Shown here: one piece after another, positions 11,290 to 23,299 of the stretch
How the letters are laid out: each line of letters opens with the position of its first letter
How positions within the stretch are numbered: the stretch's first letter is position 1
Assembly: GCA_947561715.1 (NCBI GenBank)
Contig: OX387197.1
Location: forward strand, 15,497,001-15,561,000
Reading direction: 5' to 3'
DNA from: Ascidia mentula
Lineage: Eukaryota > Chordata > Ascidiacea > Phlebobranchia > Ascidiidae
DNA length: 64,000 nucleotides
Notes under the pieces: generated by a model
Databases searched by the model: none
The model's input: the letters and a program-made list of their open reading frames with translations, nothing else
What the model was told of the DNA's origin: nothing
Made by a program: the position numbers and the translations under genes

Positions 11290-12261
11290 TTAACAATGGG
11301 AGACATAGGCTGGACTCTGTTTTTTTCGAGCCCCAAGCCCACTTAACAATGGGCAACATAGGCTGGACTGTTTTTTTCGCGACCAACTTAACAATGGGCG
11401 AGATAGGGCCGAAGTTAAGACTGGGTGGGATAGGCTGTACTCTGTTTTTTTCGAGCCCCAAGCCCACTTAACAATGGGAGACATAGGCTGGACTCTGTTT
11501 TTTTCGCGACCCACTTAACAATGGGCGAGATAGGGCCGAAATTAAGACTGGGTGGGATAGGCTGGACTCTGTTTTCTTCGCGACCCACTTAACAATGGGC
11601 GAGATAGGGCCGAAGTTAAGACTGGGTGGGATAGGCTGGACTCTGTTTTTTTTCGAGCCCCAAGCCCACTTAACAATGGGCGACATAGGCTGGACTCTGT
11701 TTTTTTCGAGCCCCAAGCCCACTTAACAATGGGAGACATAGGCTGGACTCTGTTTTTTTCGAGCCCCAAGCCCACTTAACAATGGGAGACATAGGCTGGA
11801 CTCTGTTTTTTTCGAGCCCCAAGCCCACTTAACAATGGGCAACATAGGCTGGACTGTTTTTTTCGCGACCAACTTAACAATGGGCGAGATAGGGCCGAAG
11901 TTAAGACTGGGTGGGATAGGCTGTACTCTGTTTTTTTCGAGCCCCAAGCCCACTTAACAATGGGAGACATAGGCTGGACTCTGTTTTTTTCGCGACCCAC
12001 TTAACAATGGGCGAGATAGGGCCGAAATTAAGACTGGGTGGGATAGGCTGGACTCTGTTTTCTTCGCGACCCACTTAACAATGGGCGAGATAGGGCCGAA
12101 GTTAAGACTGGGTGGGATAGGCTGGACTCTGTTTTTTTTCGAGCCCCAAGCCCACTTAACAATGGGCGACATAGGCTGGACTCTGTTTTTTTCGAGCCCC
12201 AAGCCCACTTAACAATGGGAGACATAGGCTGGACTCTGTTTTTTTCGAGCCCCAAGCCCAC
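11290..12261 (-). repeat. Tandem duplication, 486-bp unit, two copies
   Basis: The variant set ATGGGCAACATAGG, GGACTGTTTTT, GGCTGTACTC, CCGAAATTAAG and an eight-T tract occurs twice, 486 bp apart. The length fits 3 A + 5 B (487), minus the 2-bp CAGAG-to-CAG deletion, plus one extra T. The mirrored version is at about 27116-28087, and the direct copy of the pair is at about 59092-60063. Confidence 0.88.
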
Positions 12262-13931
12262 TTAACAATGGGCGACATAGGCTGGACTCTGTTTTTTTCG
12301 CGACCCACTTAACAATGGGCGAGATAGGGCCGAAGTTAAGACTGGGTGGGATAGGCTGGACTCTGTTTTTTTCGAGCCCCAAGCCCACTTAACAATGGGA
12401 GACATAGGCTGGACTCTGTTTTTTTCGAGCCCCAAGCCCACTTAACAATGGGCGACATAGGCTGGACTCTGTTTTTTTCGAGCCCCAAGCCCACTTAACA
12501 ATGGGCAACATAGGCTGGACTGTTTTTTTCGCGACCAACTTAACAATGGGCGAGATAGGGCCGAAGTTAAGACTGGGTGGGATAGGCTGTACTCTGTTTT
12601 TTTCGAGCCCCAAGCCCACTTAACAATGGGAGACATAGGCTGGACTCTGTTTTTTTCGCGACCAACTTAACAATGGGCGAGATAGGGCCGAAGTTAAGAC
12701 TGGGTGGGATAGGCTGGACTCTGTTTTTTTCGAGCCCCAAGCCCACTTAACAATGGGAGACATAGGCTGGACTCTGTTTTTTTCGCGACCCACTTAACAA
12801 TGGGCGAGATAGGGCCGAAGTTAAGACTGGGTGGGATAGGCTGGACTCTGCTTTTTTCGCGACCCACTTAACAATGGGCGAGATAGGGCCGAAGTTAAGA
12901 CTGGGTGGGATAGGCTGGACTCTGTTTTTTTCGAGCCCCAAGCCCACTTAACAATGGGAGACATAGGCTGGACTCTGTTTTTTTCGCGACCCACTTAACA
13001 ATGGGCGAGATAGGGCCGAAGTTAAGACTGGGTGGGATAGGCTGGACTCTGTTTTTTTCGAGCCCCAAGCCCACTTAACAATGGGAGACATAGGCTGGAC
13101 TCTGTTTTTTTCGCGACCCACTTAACAATGGGCGAGATAGGGCCGAAGTTAAGACTGGGTGGGATAGGCTGGACTCTGTTTTTTTCGAGCCCCAAGCCCA
13201 CTTAACAATGGGAGACATAGGCTGGACTCTGTTTTTTTCGCGACCCACTTAACAATGGGCGAGATAGGGCCGAAGTTAAGACTGGGTGGGATAGGCTGGA
13301 CTCTGTTTTTTTCGAGCCCCAAGCCCACTTAACAATGGGAGACATACGCTGGACTCTGTTTTTTTCACGACCCACTTAACAATGGGCGAGATAGGGCCGA
13401 AGTTAAGACTGGGTGGGATAGGCTGGACTCTGCTTTTTCCAGCCCCAAGCCCAGTTAACAATGGGAGACATAGGCTGGGCTCTGTTTTTTTCACGACCCA
13501 CTTAACAATGGGCGAGATAGGGCCTCTGTTTTCTTCGCGACCCACTTAACAATGGGCGAGATAGGGCCGAAGTTAAGACTGGGTGGGATAGGCTGGACTC
13601 TGTTTTTTTCGAGCTCCAAGCCCACTTAACAATGGGAGACATAGGCTGGACTCTGTTTTTTTCACGACCCACTTAACAATGGGCGAGATAGGGCCTCGGT
13701 TTTCTTCGCGACCCACTTAACAATGGGCGAGATAGGGCCGAAGTTAAGACTGGGTGGGATAGGCTGGACTCTGTTTTTTTCGAGCCCCAAGCCCACTTAA
13801 CAATGGGAGACATAGGCTGGACTCTGTTTTCTTCGCGACCCACTTAACAATGGGCGAGATAGGGCCGAAGTTAAGACTGGGTGGGATAGGCTGGACTCTG
13901 TTTTTTTCGAGCCACAAGCCCACTTAACAAT

Positions 13932-16077
13932 GGGCGACATAGGCTGGACTCTGTTTTTTTCGAGCCCCAAGCCCACTTAACAATGGGAGACATAGGCTGG
14001 ACTCTGTTTTTTTCGAGCCCCAAGCCCACTTAACAATGGGAGAAATAGGCTTGACTCTGTTTTTTTCGCGACCCACTTAACAATGGGCGAGATAGGGCCG
14101 AAGTTAAGACTGGGTGGGATAGGCTGGACTCTGTTTTTTTCGAGCCCCAAGCCCACTGAACAATGGGCGACATAGGCTGGACTCTGTTTTTTTCGAGCCC
14201 CAAGCCCACTTAACAATGGGAGACATAGGCTGGACTCTGTTTTTTTCGAGCCCCAAGCCCACTTAACAATGGGCGACATAGGCTGGACTCTGTTTTTTTC
14301 GCGACCAACTTAACAATGGGCGAGATAGGGCCGAAGTTAAGACTGGGTGGGATAGGCTGGACTCTGTTTTTTTCGAGCCCCAAGCCCACTTAACAATGGG
14401 ACACATAGGCTGGACTCTGTTTTTTTCGCGACCCACTTAACAATGGGCGAGATAGGGCCGAAGTTAAGACTGGGTGGGATAGGCTGGACTCTGTTTTTTT
14501 CGAGCCCCAAGCCCACTTAACAATGGGAGACATAGGCTGGACTCTGTTTTCTTCGCGACCCACTTAACAATGGGCGAGATAGGGCCGAAGTTAAGACTGG
14601 GTGGGATAGGCTGGACTCTGTTTTTTTCGAGCCCCAAGCCCACTTAACAATGGGAGACATAGGCTGGACTCTGTTTTTTTCGCGACCCACTTAACAATGG
14701 GCGAGATAGGGCCGAAGTTAAGACTGGGTGGGATAGGCTGGACTCTGTTTTTTTCGAGCTCCAAGCCCACTTAACAATGGGAGACATAGGCTGGACTCTG
14801 TTTTTTTCACGACCCACTTAACAATGGGCGAGATAGGGCCTCGGTTTTCTTCGCGACCCACTTAACAATGGGCGAGATAGGGCCGAAGTTAAGACTGGGT
14901 GGGATAGGCTGGACTCTGTTTTTTTCGAGCCCCAAGCCCACTTAACAATGGGAGACATAGGCTGGACTCTGTTTTCTTCGCGACCCACTTAACAATGGGC
15001 GAGATAGGGCCGAAGTTAAGACTGGGTGGGATAGGCTGGACTCTGTTTTTTTCGAGCCCCAAGCCCACTTAACAATGGGCGACATAGGCTGGACTCTGTT
15101 TTTTTCGAGCCCCAAGCCCACTTAACAATGGGAGACATAGGCTGGACTCTGTTTTTTTCGAGCCCCAAGCCCACTGAACAATGGGAGACATAGGCTTGAC
15201 TCTGTTTTTTTCGCGACCCACTTAACAATGGGCGAGATAGGGCCGAAGTTAAGACTGGGTGGGATAGGCTGGACTCTGTTTTTTTCGAGCCCCAAGCCCA
15301 CTTAACAATGGGAGACATAGGCTGGACTCTGTATTTTTCGCGACCCACTTAACAATGGGCGAGATAGGGCCGAAGTTAAGACTGGGTGGGATAGGCTGGA
15401 CTCTGTTTTCTTCGCGACCCACTTAACAATGGTCGAGATAGGGCCGAAGTTAAGACTGGGTGGGATAGGCTGGACTCTGTTTTTTTCGAGCCCCAAGCCC
15501 ACTTAACAATGGGCGACATAGGCTGGACTCTGTTTTTTTCGAGCCCCAAGCCCACTTAACAATGGGAGACATAGGCTGGACTCTGTTTTTTTCGAGCCCC
15601 AAGCCCACTTAACAATGGGCGACATAGGCTGGACTCTGTTTTTTTCGCGACCAACTTAACAATGGGCGAGATAGGGCCGAAGTTAAGACTGGGTGGGATA
15701 GGCTGGACTCTGTTTTTTTCGAGCCCCAAGCCCACTTAACAATGGGAGACATAGGCTGGACTCTGTATTTTTCGCGACCCACTTAACAATGGGCGAGATA
15801 GGGCCGAAGTTAAGACTGGGTGGGATAGGCTGGACTCTGTTTTCTTCGCGACCCACTTAACAATGGTCGAGATAGGGCCGAAGTTAAGACTGGGTGGGAT
15901 AGGCTGGACTCTGTTTTTTTCGAGCCCCAAGCCCACTTAACAATGGGCGACATAGGCTGGACTCTGTTTTTTTCGAGCCCCAAGCCCACTTAACAATGGG
16001 AGACATAGGCTGGACTCTGTTTTTTTCGAGCCCCAAGCCCACTTAACAATGGGCGACATAAGCTGGACTCTGTTTTT
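13932..16077 (-). repeat. Left arm of fold-back palindrome, left contig
   Basis: Reverse complement of 17273-19418; paired positions sum to 33350. Checked landmarks include GAGAAATAGGC at 14040 (partner GCCTATTTCTC), CACTGAAC at 14155, GGGACACATAGG at 14400, GAGCTCC at 14757, GTATTTTTCGCG at 15331 and 15766, and GACATAAGC at 16057. No gap is needed to pair the arms. Only the inner 2.1 kb pairs in this contig because the right arm meets the gap. The other contig carries the pairing out to about 10 kb. Confidence 0.92.
15217..16077 (-). repeat. Tandem duplication, 434-bp unit
   Basis: The GTATTTTTCGCG junction followed by AATGGTCGAG recurs 434 bp apart (15331 and 15765). The unit is 3 A + 4 B = 434 bp. 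The mirrored pair lies at 17414-18048. The second copy carries CGACATAAGC in place of CGACATAGGC near its right end and then stops at the strand flip. Confidence 0.88.
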
Positions 16078-16078
16078 A
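16077..16078. other. Orientation junction J2 (reverse to forward), fold-back point
   Basis: Reverse sequence GGACTCTGTTTTT is joined to forward ATCTCGCCCATTG, inside a C-flanking A monomer. The unbroken version of the left side is at 63879-63880, where the same sequence continues as TTTCGCGACCAAC. At most one T is shared between the partners at the join. The identical junction recurs at 22104-22105, as part of the segment shared across the gap. Confidence 0.94.
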
Positions 16079-17272
16079 TCTCGCCCATTGTTAAGTGGGT
16101 CGCGAAGAAAACCGAGGCCCTATCTCGCCCATTGTTAAGTGGGTCGTGAAAAAAACAGAGTCCAGCCTATGTCTCCCATTGTTAAGTGGGCTTGGGGCTC
16201 GAAAAAAACAGAGTCCAGCCTATCCCACCCAGTCTTAACTTCGGCCCTATCTCGCCCATTGTTAAGTGGGTCGCGAAAAAAACAGAGTCCAGCCTATGTC
16301 TCCCATTGTTAAGTGGGCTTGGGGCTCGAAAAAAACAGAGTCCAGCCTATCCCACCCAGTCTTAACTTCGGCCCTATCTCGCCCATTGTTAAGTGGGTCG
16401 CGAAAAAAACAGAGTCCAGCCTATGTCTCCCATTGTTAAGTGGGCTTGGGGCTCGAAAAAAACAGAGTCCAGCCTATCCCACCCAGTCTTAACTTCGGCC
16501 TTATCTCGCCCATTGTTAAGTGGGTCGCGAAAAAAACAGAGTCCAGCCTATGTCTCCCATTGTTAAGTGGGCTTGGGGCTCGAAAAAAACAGAGTCCAGC
16601 CTATCCCACCCAGTCTTAACTTCGGCCTTATCTCGCCCATTGTTAAGTGGGTCGCGAAAAAAACAGAGTCCAGCCTATGTCTCCCATTGTTAAGTGGGCT
16701 TGGGGCTCGAAAAAAACAGAGTCCAGCCTATCCCACCCAGTCTTAACTTCGGCCTTATCTCGCCCATTGTTAAGTGGGTCGCGAAAAAAACAGAGTCCAG
16801 CCTATGTCTCCCATTGTTAAGTGGGCTTGGGGCTCGAAAAAAACAGAGTCCAGCCTATCCCACCCAGTCTTAACTTCGGCCCTATCTCGCCCATTGTTAA
16901 GTTGGTCGCGAAAAAAACAGAGTCCAGCCTATGTCGCCCATTGTTAAGTGGGCTTGGGGCTCGAAAAAAACAGAGTCCAGCCTATGTCTCCCATTGTTAA
17001 GTGGGCTTGGGGCTCGAAAAAAACAGAGTCCAGCCTATGTCGCCCATTGTTAAGTGGGCTTGGGGCTCGAAAAAAACAGAGTCCAGCCTATCCCACCCAG
17101 TCTTAACTTCGGCCCTATCTCGCCCATTGTTAAGTGGGTCGCGAAAAAAACAGAGTCCAGCCTATGTGTCCCATTGTTAAGTGGGCTTGGGGCTCGAAAA
17201 AAACAGAGTCCAGCCTATCCCACCCAGTCTTAACTTCGGCCCTATCTCGCCCATTGTTAAGTTGGTCGCGAA
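16078..17272 (+). repeat. 1195-bp spacer of fold-back palindrome, left contig
   Basis: Forward array between the two palindrome arms. It starts at a C monomer and contains three AB dimers with the otherwise rare CGGCCTTATC variant (about 16496, 16623, 16750), exactly 127 bp apart, so this dimer was locally amplified. Its last 120 bases or so (ending TTGGTCGCGAAA, with GTGTCCC upstream) are the reverse complement of 63880-64000. The spacer is therefore the natural continuation of the arm, not foreign sequence. Confidence 0.93.
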
Positions 17273-19418
17273 AAAAACAGAGTCCAGCTTATGTCGCCCA
17301 TTGTTAAGTGGGCTTGGGGCTCGAAAAAAACAGAGTCCAGCCTATGTCTCCCATTGTTAAGTGGGCTTGGGGCTCGAAAAAAACAGAGTCCAGCCTATGT
17401 CGCCCATTGTTAAGTGGGCTTGGGGCTCGAAAAAAACAGAGTCCAGCCTATCCCACCCAGTCTTAACTTCGGCCCTATCTCGACCATTGTTAAGTGGGTC
17501 GCGAAGAAAACAGAGTCCAGCCTATCCCACCCAGTCTTAACTTCGGCCCTATCTCGCCCATTGTTAAGTGGGTCGCGAAAAATACAGAGTCCAGCCTATG
17601 TCTCCCATTGTTAAGTGGGCTTGGGGCTCGAAAAAAACAGAGTCCAGCCTATCCCACCCAGTCTTAACTTCGGCCCTATCTCGCCCATTGTTAAGTTGGT
17701 CGCGAAAAAAACAGAGTCCAGCCTATGTCGCCCATTGTTAAGTGGGCTTGGGGCTCGAAAAAAACAGAGTCCAGCCTATGTCTCCCATTGTTAAGTGGGC
17801 TTGGGGCTCGAAAAAAACAGAGTCCAGCCTATGTCGCCCATTGTTAAGTGGGCTTGGGGCTCGAAAAAAACAGAGTCCAGCCTATCCCACCCAGTCTTAA
17901 CTTCGGCCCTATCTCGACCATTGTTAAGTGGGTCGCGAAGAAAACAGAGTCCAGCCTATCCCACCCAGTCTTAACTTCGGCCCTATCTCGCCCATTGTTA
18001 AGTGGGTCGCGAAAAATACAGAGTCCAGCCTATGTCTCCCATTGTTAAGTGGGCTTGGGGCTCGAAAAAAACAGAGTCCAGCCTATCCCACCCAGTCTTA
18101 ACTTCGGCCCTATCTCGCCCATTGTTAAGTGGGTCGCGAAAAAAACAGAGTCAAGCCTATGTCTCCCATTGTTCAGTGGGCTTGGGGCTCGAAAAAAACA
18201 GAGTCCAGCCTATGTCTCCCATTGTTAAGTGGGCTTGGGGCTCGAAAAAAACAGAGTCCAGCCTATGTCGCCCATTGTTAAGTGGGCTTGGGGCTCGAAA
18301 AAAACAGAGTCCAGCCTATCCCACCCAGTCTTAACTTCGGCCCTATCTCGCCCATTGTTAAGTGGGTCGCGAAGAAAACAGAGTCCAGCCTATGTCTCCC
18401 ATTGTTAAGTGGGCTTGGGGCTCGAAAAAAACAGAGTCCAGCCTATCCCACCCAGTCTTAACTTCGGCCCTATCTCGCCCATTGTTAAGTGGGTCGCGAA
18501 GAAAACCGAGGCCCTATCTCGCCCATTGTTAAGTGGGTCGTGAAAAAAACAGAGTCCAGCCTATGTCTCCCATTGTTAAGTGGGCTTGGAGCTCGAAAAA
18601 AACAGAGTCCAGCCTATCCCACCCAGTCTTAACTTCGGCCCTATCTCGCCCATTGTTAAGTGGGTCGCGAAAAAAACAGAGTCCAGCCTATGTCTCCCAT
18701 TGTTAAGTGGGCTTGGGGCTCGAAAAAAACAGAGTCCAGCCTATCCCACCCAGTCTTAACTTCGGCCCTATCTCGCCCATTGTTAAGTGGGTCGCGAAGA
18801 AAACAGAGTCCAGCCTATGTCTCCCATTGTTAAGTGGGCTTGGGGCTCGAAAAAAACAGAGTCCAGCCTATCCCACCCAGTCTTAACTTCGGCCCTATCT
18901 CGCCCATTGTTAAGTGGGTCGCGAAAAAAACAGAGTCCAGCCTATGTGTCCCATTGTTAAGTGGGCTTGGGGCTCGAAAAAAACAGAGTCCAGCCTATCC
19001 CACCCAGTCTTAACTTCGGCCCTATCTCGCCCATTGTTAAGTTGGTCGCGAAAAAAACAGAGTCCAGCCTATGTCGCCCATTGTTAAGTGGGCTTGGGGC
19101 TCGAAAAAAACAGAGTCCAGCCTATGTCTCCCATTGTTAAGTGGGCTTGGGGCTCGAAAAAAACAGAGTCCAGCCTATGTCGCCCATTGTTCAGTGGGCT
19201 TGGGGCTCGAAAAAAACAGAGTCCAGCCTATCCCACCCAGTCTTAACTTCGGCCCTATCTCGCCCATTGTTAAGTGGGTCGCGAAAAAAACAGAGTCAAG
19301 CCTATTTCTCCCATTGTTAAGTGGGCTTGGGGCTCGAAAAAAACAGAGTCCAGCCTATGTCTCCCATTGTTAAGTGGGCTTGGGGCTCGAAAAAAACAGA
19401 GTCCAGCCTATGTCGCCC
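17273..19418 (+). repeat. Right arm of fold-back palindrome, cut by the gap
   Basis: Reverse complement of 13932-16077. It begins inside the A7 tract before CAGCTTATG and ends at TATGTCGCCC, directly before the N run. It contains the mirrored 434-bp duplication and a C monomer near 18510. It is probably the same sequence as 23300-25445. Confidence 0.92.
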
Positions 19419-19618
19419 NNNNNNNNNNNNNNNNNNNNNNNNNNNNNNNNNNNNNNNNNNNNNNNNNNNNNNNNNNNNNNNNNNNNNNNNNNNNNNNNNN
19501 NNNNNNNNNNNNNNNNNNNNNNNNNNNNNNNNNNNNNNNNNNNNNNNNNNNNNNNNNNNNNNNNNNNNNNNNNNNNNNNNNNNNNNNNNNNNNNNNNNNN
19601 NNNNNNNNNNNNNNNNNN
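19419..19618. other. Assembly gap, 200 N
   Basis: Exactly 200 N, a fixed placeholder length used by common Hi-C scaffolders, so it does not measure real distance. Forward satellite ends at it and reverse satellite begins after it. The flanks belong to overlapping copies of the same 5.8-kb stretch, which suggests a negative or zero true gap rather than missing sequence. Open frames that appear to cross it are meaningless. Confidence 0.97.
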
Positions 19619-22104
19619 GGACTCTGTTTTTTTCGAGCTCCAAGCCCACTTAACAATGGGAGACATAGGCTGGACTCTGTTTTTTTCACGACCCACTTAA
19701 CAATGGGCGAGATAGGGCCTCGGTTTTCTTCGCGACCCCACTTAACAATGGGCGAGATAGGGCCGAAGTTAAGACTGGGTGGGATAGGCTGGACTCTGTT
19801 TTTTTTCGAGCCCCAAGCCCACTTAACAATGGGAGACATAGGCTGGACTCTGTTTTCTTCGCGACCCACTTAACAATGGGCGAGATAGGGCCGAAGTTAA
19901 GACTGGGTGGGATAGGCTGGACTCTGTTTTTTTCGAGCCACAAGCCCACTTAACAATGGGCGACATAGGCTGGACTCTGTTTTTTTCGAGCCCCAAGCCC
20001 ACTTAACAATGGGAGACATAGGCTGGACTCTGTTTTTTTCGAGCCCCAAGCCCACTTAACAATGGGAGAAATAGGCTTGACTCTGTTTTTTTCGCGACCC
20101 ACTTAACAATGGGCGAGATAGGGCCGAAGTTAAGACTGGGTGGGATAGGCTGGACTCTGTTTTTTTCGAGCCCCAAGCCCACTGAACAATGGGCGACATA
20201 GGCTGGACTCTGTTTTTTTCGAGCCCCAAGCCCACTTAACAATGGGAGACATAGGCTGGACTCTGTTTTTTTTCGAGCCCCAAGCCCACTTAACAATGGG
20301 CGACATAGGCTGGACTCTGTTTTTTTCGCGACCAACTTAACAATGGGCGAGATAGGGCCGAAGTTAAGACTGGGTGGGATAGGCTGGACTCTGTTTTTTT
20401 CGAGCCCCAAGCCCACTTAACAATGGGACACATAGGCTGGACTCTGTTTTTTTCGCGACCCACTTAACAATGGGCGAGATAGGGCCGAAGTTAAGACTGG
20501 GTGGGATAGGCTGGACTCTGTTTTTTTCGAGCCCCAAGCCCACTTAACAATGGGAGACATAGGCTGGACTCTGTTTTCTTCGCGACCCACTTAACAATGG
20601 GCGAGATAGGGCCGAAGTTAAGACTGGGTGGGATAGGCTGGACTCTGTTTTTTTCGAGCCCCAAGCCCACTTAACAATGGGAGACATAGGCTGGACTCTG
20701 TTTTTTTCGCGACCCACTTAACAATGGGCGAGATAGGGCCGAAGTTAAGACTGGGTGGGATAGGCTGGACTCTGTTTTTTTCGAGCTCCAAGCCCACTTA
20801 ACAATGGGAGACATAGGCTGGACTCTGTTTTTTTCACGACCCACTTAACAATGGGCGAGATAGGGCCTCGGTTTTCTTCGCGACCCACTTAACAATGGGC
20901 GAGATAGGGCCGAAGTTAAGACTGGGTGGGATAGGCTGGACTCTGTTTTTTTCGAGCCCCAAGCCCACTTAACAATGGGAGACATAGGCTGGACTCTGTT
21001 TTCTTCGCGACCCACTTAACAATGGGCGAGATAGGGCCGAAGTTAAGACTGGGTGGGATAGGCTGGACTCTGTTTTTTTCGAGCCCCAAGCCCACTTAAC
21101 AATGGGCGACATAGGCTGGACTCTGTTTTTTTCGAGCCCCAAGCCCACTTAACAATGGGAGACATAGGCTGGACTCTGTTTTTTTCGAGCCCCAAGCCCA
21201 CTGAACAATGGGAGACATAGGCTTGACTCTGTTTTTTTCGCGACCCACTTAACAATGGGCGAGATAGGGCCGAAGTTAAGACTGGGTGGGATAGGCTGGA
21301 CTCTGTTTTTTTCGAGCCCCAAGCCCACTTAACAATGGGAGACATAGGCTGGACTCTGTATTTTTCGCGACCCACTTAACAATGGGCGAGATAGGGCCGA
21401 AGTTAAGACTGGGTGGGATAGGCTGGACTCTGTTTTCTTCGCGACCCACTTAACAATGGTCGAGATAGGGCCGAAGTTAAGACTGGGTGGGATAGGCTGG
21501 ACTCTGTTTTTTTCGAGCCCCAAGCCCACTTAACAATGGGCGACATAGGCTGGACTCTGTTTTTTTCGAGCCCCAAGCCCACTTAACAATGGGAGACATA
21601 GGCTGGACTCTGTTTTTTTCGAGCCCCAAGCCCACTTAACAATGGGCGACATAGGCTGGACTCTGTTTTTTTCGCGACCAACTTAACAATGGGCGAGATA
21701 GGGCCGAAGTTAAGACTGGGTGGGATAGGCTGGACTCTGTTTTTTTCGAGCCCCAAGCCCACTTAACAATGGGAGACATAGGCTGGACTCTGTATTTTTC
21801 GCGACCCACTTAACAATGGGCGAGATAGGGCCGAAGTTAAGACTGGGTGGGATAGGCTGGACTCTGTTTTCTTCGCGACCCACTTAACAATGGTCGAGAT
21901 AGGGCCGAAGTTAAGACTGGGTGGGATAGGCTGGACTCTGTTTTTTTCGAGCCCCAAGCCCACTTAACAATGGGCGACATAGGCTGGACTCTGTTTTTTT
22001 CGAGCCCCAAGCCCACTTAACAATGGGAGACATAGGCTGGACTCTGTTTTTTTCGAGCCCCAAGCCCACTTAACAATGGGCGACATAAGCTGGACTCTGT
22101 TTTT
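19619..22104 (-). repeat. Satellite block 4, reverse; left arm of the palindrome in the right contig
   Basis: Repeats 13595-16077. Three extra bases distinguish it, all in homopolymers and all in its first 660 bases: GACCCCAC near 19737, an eight-T tract near 19800, and another near 20265. Paired positions with 23300-25785 sum to 45404 beyond those insertions. The clustering of homopolymer errors at a contig end is what thin read coverage produces. Confidence 0.93.
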
Positions 22105-23299
22105 ATCTCGCCCATTGTTAAGTGGGTCGCGAAGAAAACCGAGGCCCTATCTCGCCCATTGTTAAGTGGGTCGTGAAAAAAACAGAGTCCAGCCTATGTC
22201 TCCCATTGTTAAGTGGGCTTGGGGCTCGAAAAAAACAGAGTCCAGCCTATCCCACCCAGTCTTAACTTCGGCCCTATCTCGCCCATTGTTAAGTGGGTCG
22301 CGAAAAAAACAGAGTCCAGCCTATGTCTCCCATTGTTAAGTGGGCTTGGGGCTCGAAAAAAACAGAGTCCAGCCTATCCCACCCAGTCTTAACTTCGGCC
22401 CTATCTCGCCCATTGTTAAGTGGGTCGCGAAAAAAACAGAGTCCAGCCTATGTCTCCCATTGTTAAGTGGGCTTGGGGCTCGAAAAAAACAGAGTCCAGC
22501 CTATCCCACCCAGTCTTAACTTCGGCCTTATCTCGCCCATTGTTAAGTGGGTCGCGAAAAAAACAGAGTCCAGCCTATGTCTCCCATTGTTAAGTGGGCT
22601 TGGGGCTCGAAAAAAACAGAGTCCAGCCTATCCCACCCAGTCTTAACTTCGGCCTTATCTCGCCCATTGTTAAGTGGGTCGCGAAAAAAACAGAGTCCAG
22701 CCTATGTCTCCCATTGTTAAGTGGGCTTGGGGCTCGAAAAAAACAGAGTCCAGCCTATCCCACCCAGTCTTAACTTCGGCCTTATCTCGCCCATTGTTAA
22801 GTGGGTCGCGAAAAAAACAGAGTCCAGCCTATGTCTCCCATTGTTAAGTGGGCTTGGGGCTCGAAAAAAACAGAGTCCAGCCTATCCCACCCAGTCTTAA
22901 CTTCGGCCCTATCTCGCCCATTGTTAAGTTGGTCGCGAAAAAAACAGAGTCCAGCCTATGTCGCCCATTGTTAAGTGGGCTTGGGGCTCGAAAAAAACAG
23001 AGTCCAGCCTATGTCTCCCATTGTTAAGTGGGCTTGGGGCTCGAAAAAAACAGAGTCCAGCCTATGTCGCCCATTGTTAAGTGGGCTTGGGGCTCGAAAA
23101 AAACAGAGTCCAGCCTATCCCACCCAGTCTTAACTTCGGCCCTATCTCGCCCATTGTTAAGTGGGTCGCGAAAAAAACAGAGTCCAGCCTATGTGTCCCA
23201 TTGTTAAGTGGGCTTGGGGCTCGAAAAAAACAGAGTCCAGCCTATCCCACCCAGTCTTAACTTCGGCCCTATCTCGCCCATTGTTAAGTTGGTCGCGAA

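Larger units (their letters stand above)
5355..16077 (-). repeat. Satellite block 2, reverse orientation; 10.7-kb master segment
   Basis: All monomers read in reverse (TAGGCTGGACTCTG). It includes runs of five consecutive A monomers at about 7500-7830 and 9075-9410, a 486-bp duplication at 11290-12261, C monomers near 13500 and 13690 and at 14830, and a 434-bp duplication at the right end. Marker variants are GACTTGGTGGG, GGACTTTG with GAGCACC, TACGCTGTACTC, GGATGTACTC, CATGCCC, and the shortened GGACTGTTTTT junction. The segment is repeated directly at 53157-63879 with a constant offset of 47802, and about 10 kb of it is repeated inverted at 23300-33340. Copy-specific differences are few: GAGTGGG at 7154 and TTAGGAC at 10931 are examples. 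Confidence 0.96.
13595..19418. repeat. Contig-end segment shared across the gap (left copy)
   Basis: This stretch, which ends at the gap, recurs after the gap at 19619-25445 in the same orientation and order, including the strand flip at 16077 (22104). The offset is 6027 bp for almost the whole length and 6024 at the left edge. The difference is three one-base insertions in the right copy, next to the gap. No substitution was seen at the landmarks checked. The likely reading is one locus assembled twice at the ends of two overlapping contigs. Confidence 0.85.

Noticed and set aside
5355-16077. T7 tracts on reverse blocks as RNA polymerase III terminators of small RNA genes
   Set aside because: There is no A-box or B-box-like pair and no tRNA or 5S similarity; the T7 is simply the complement of the monomer's A7.
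19274-19873. A 199-residue frame and others of 108-153 residues across 19.3-19.9 kb
   Set aside because: They run through the 200-N gap, so most of the residues are unknown and the join is artificial.
22104-22105. A second independent fold-back event at 22104
   Set aside because: It is base-for-base the same as J2 at 16077 and lies in the segment shared across the gap, so it is a duplicate of J2, whether real or an assembly effect.
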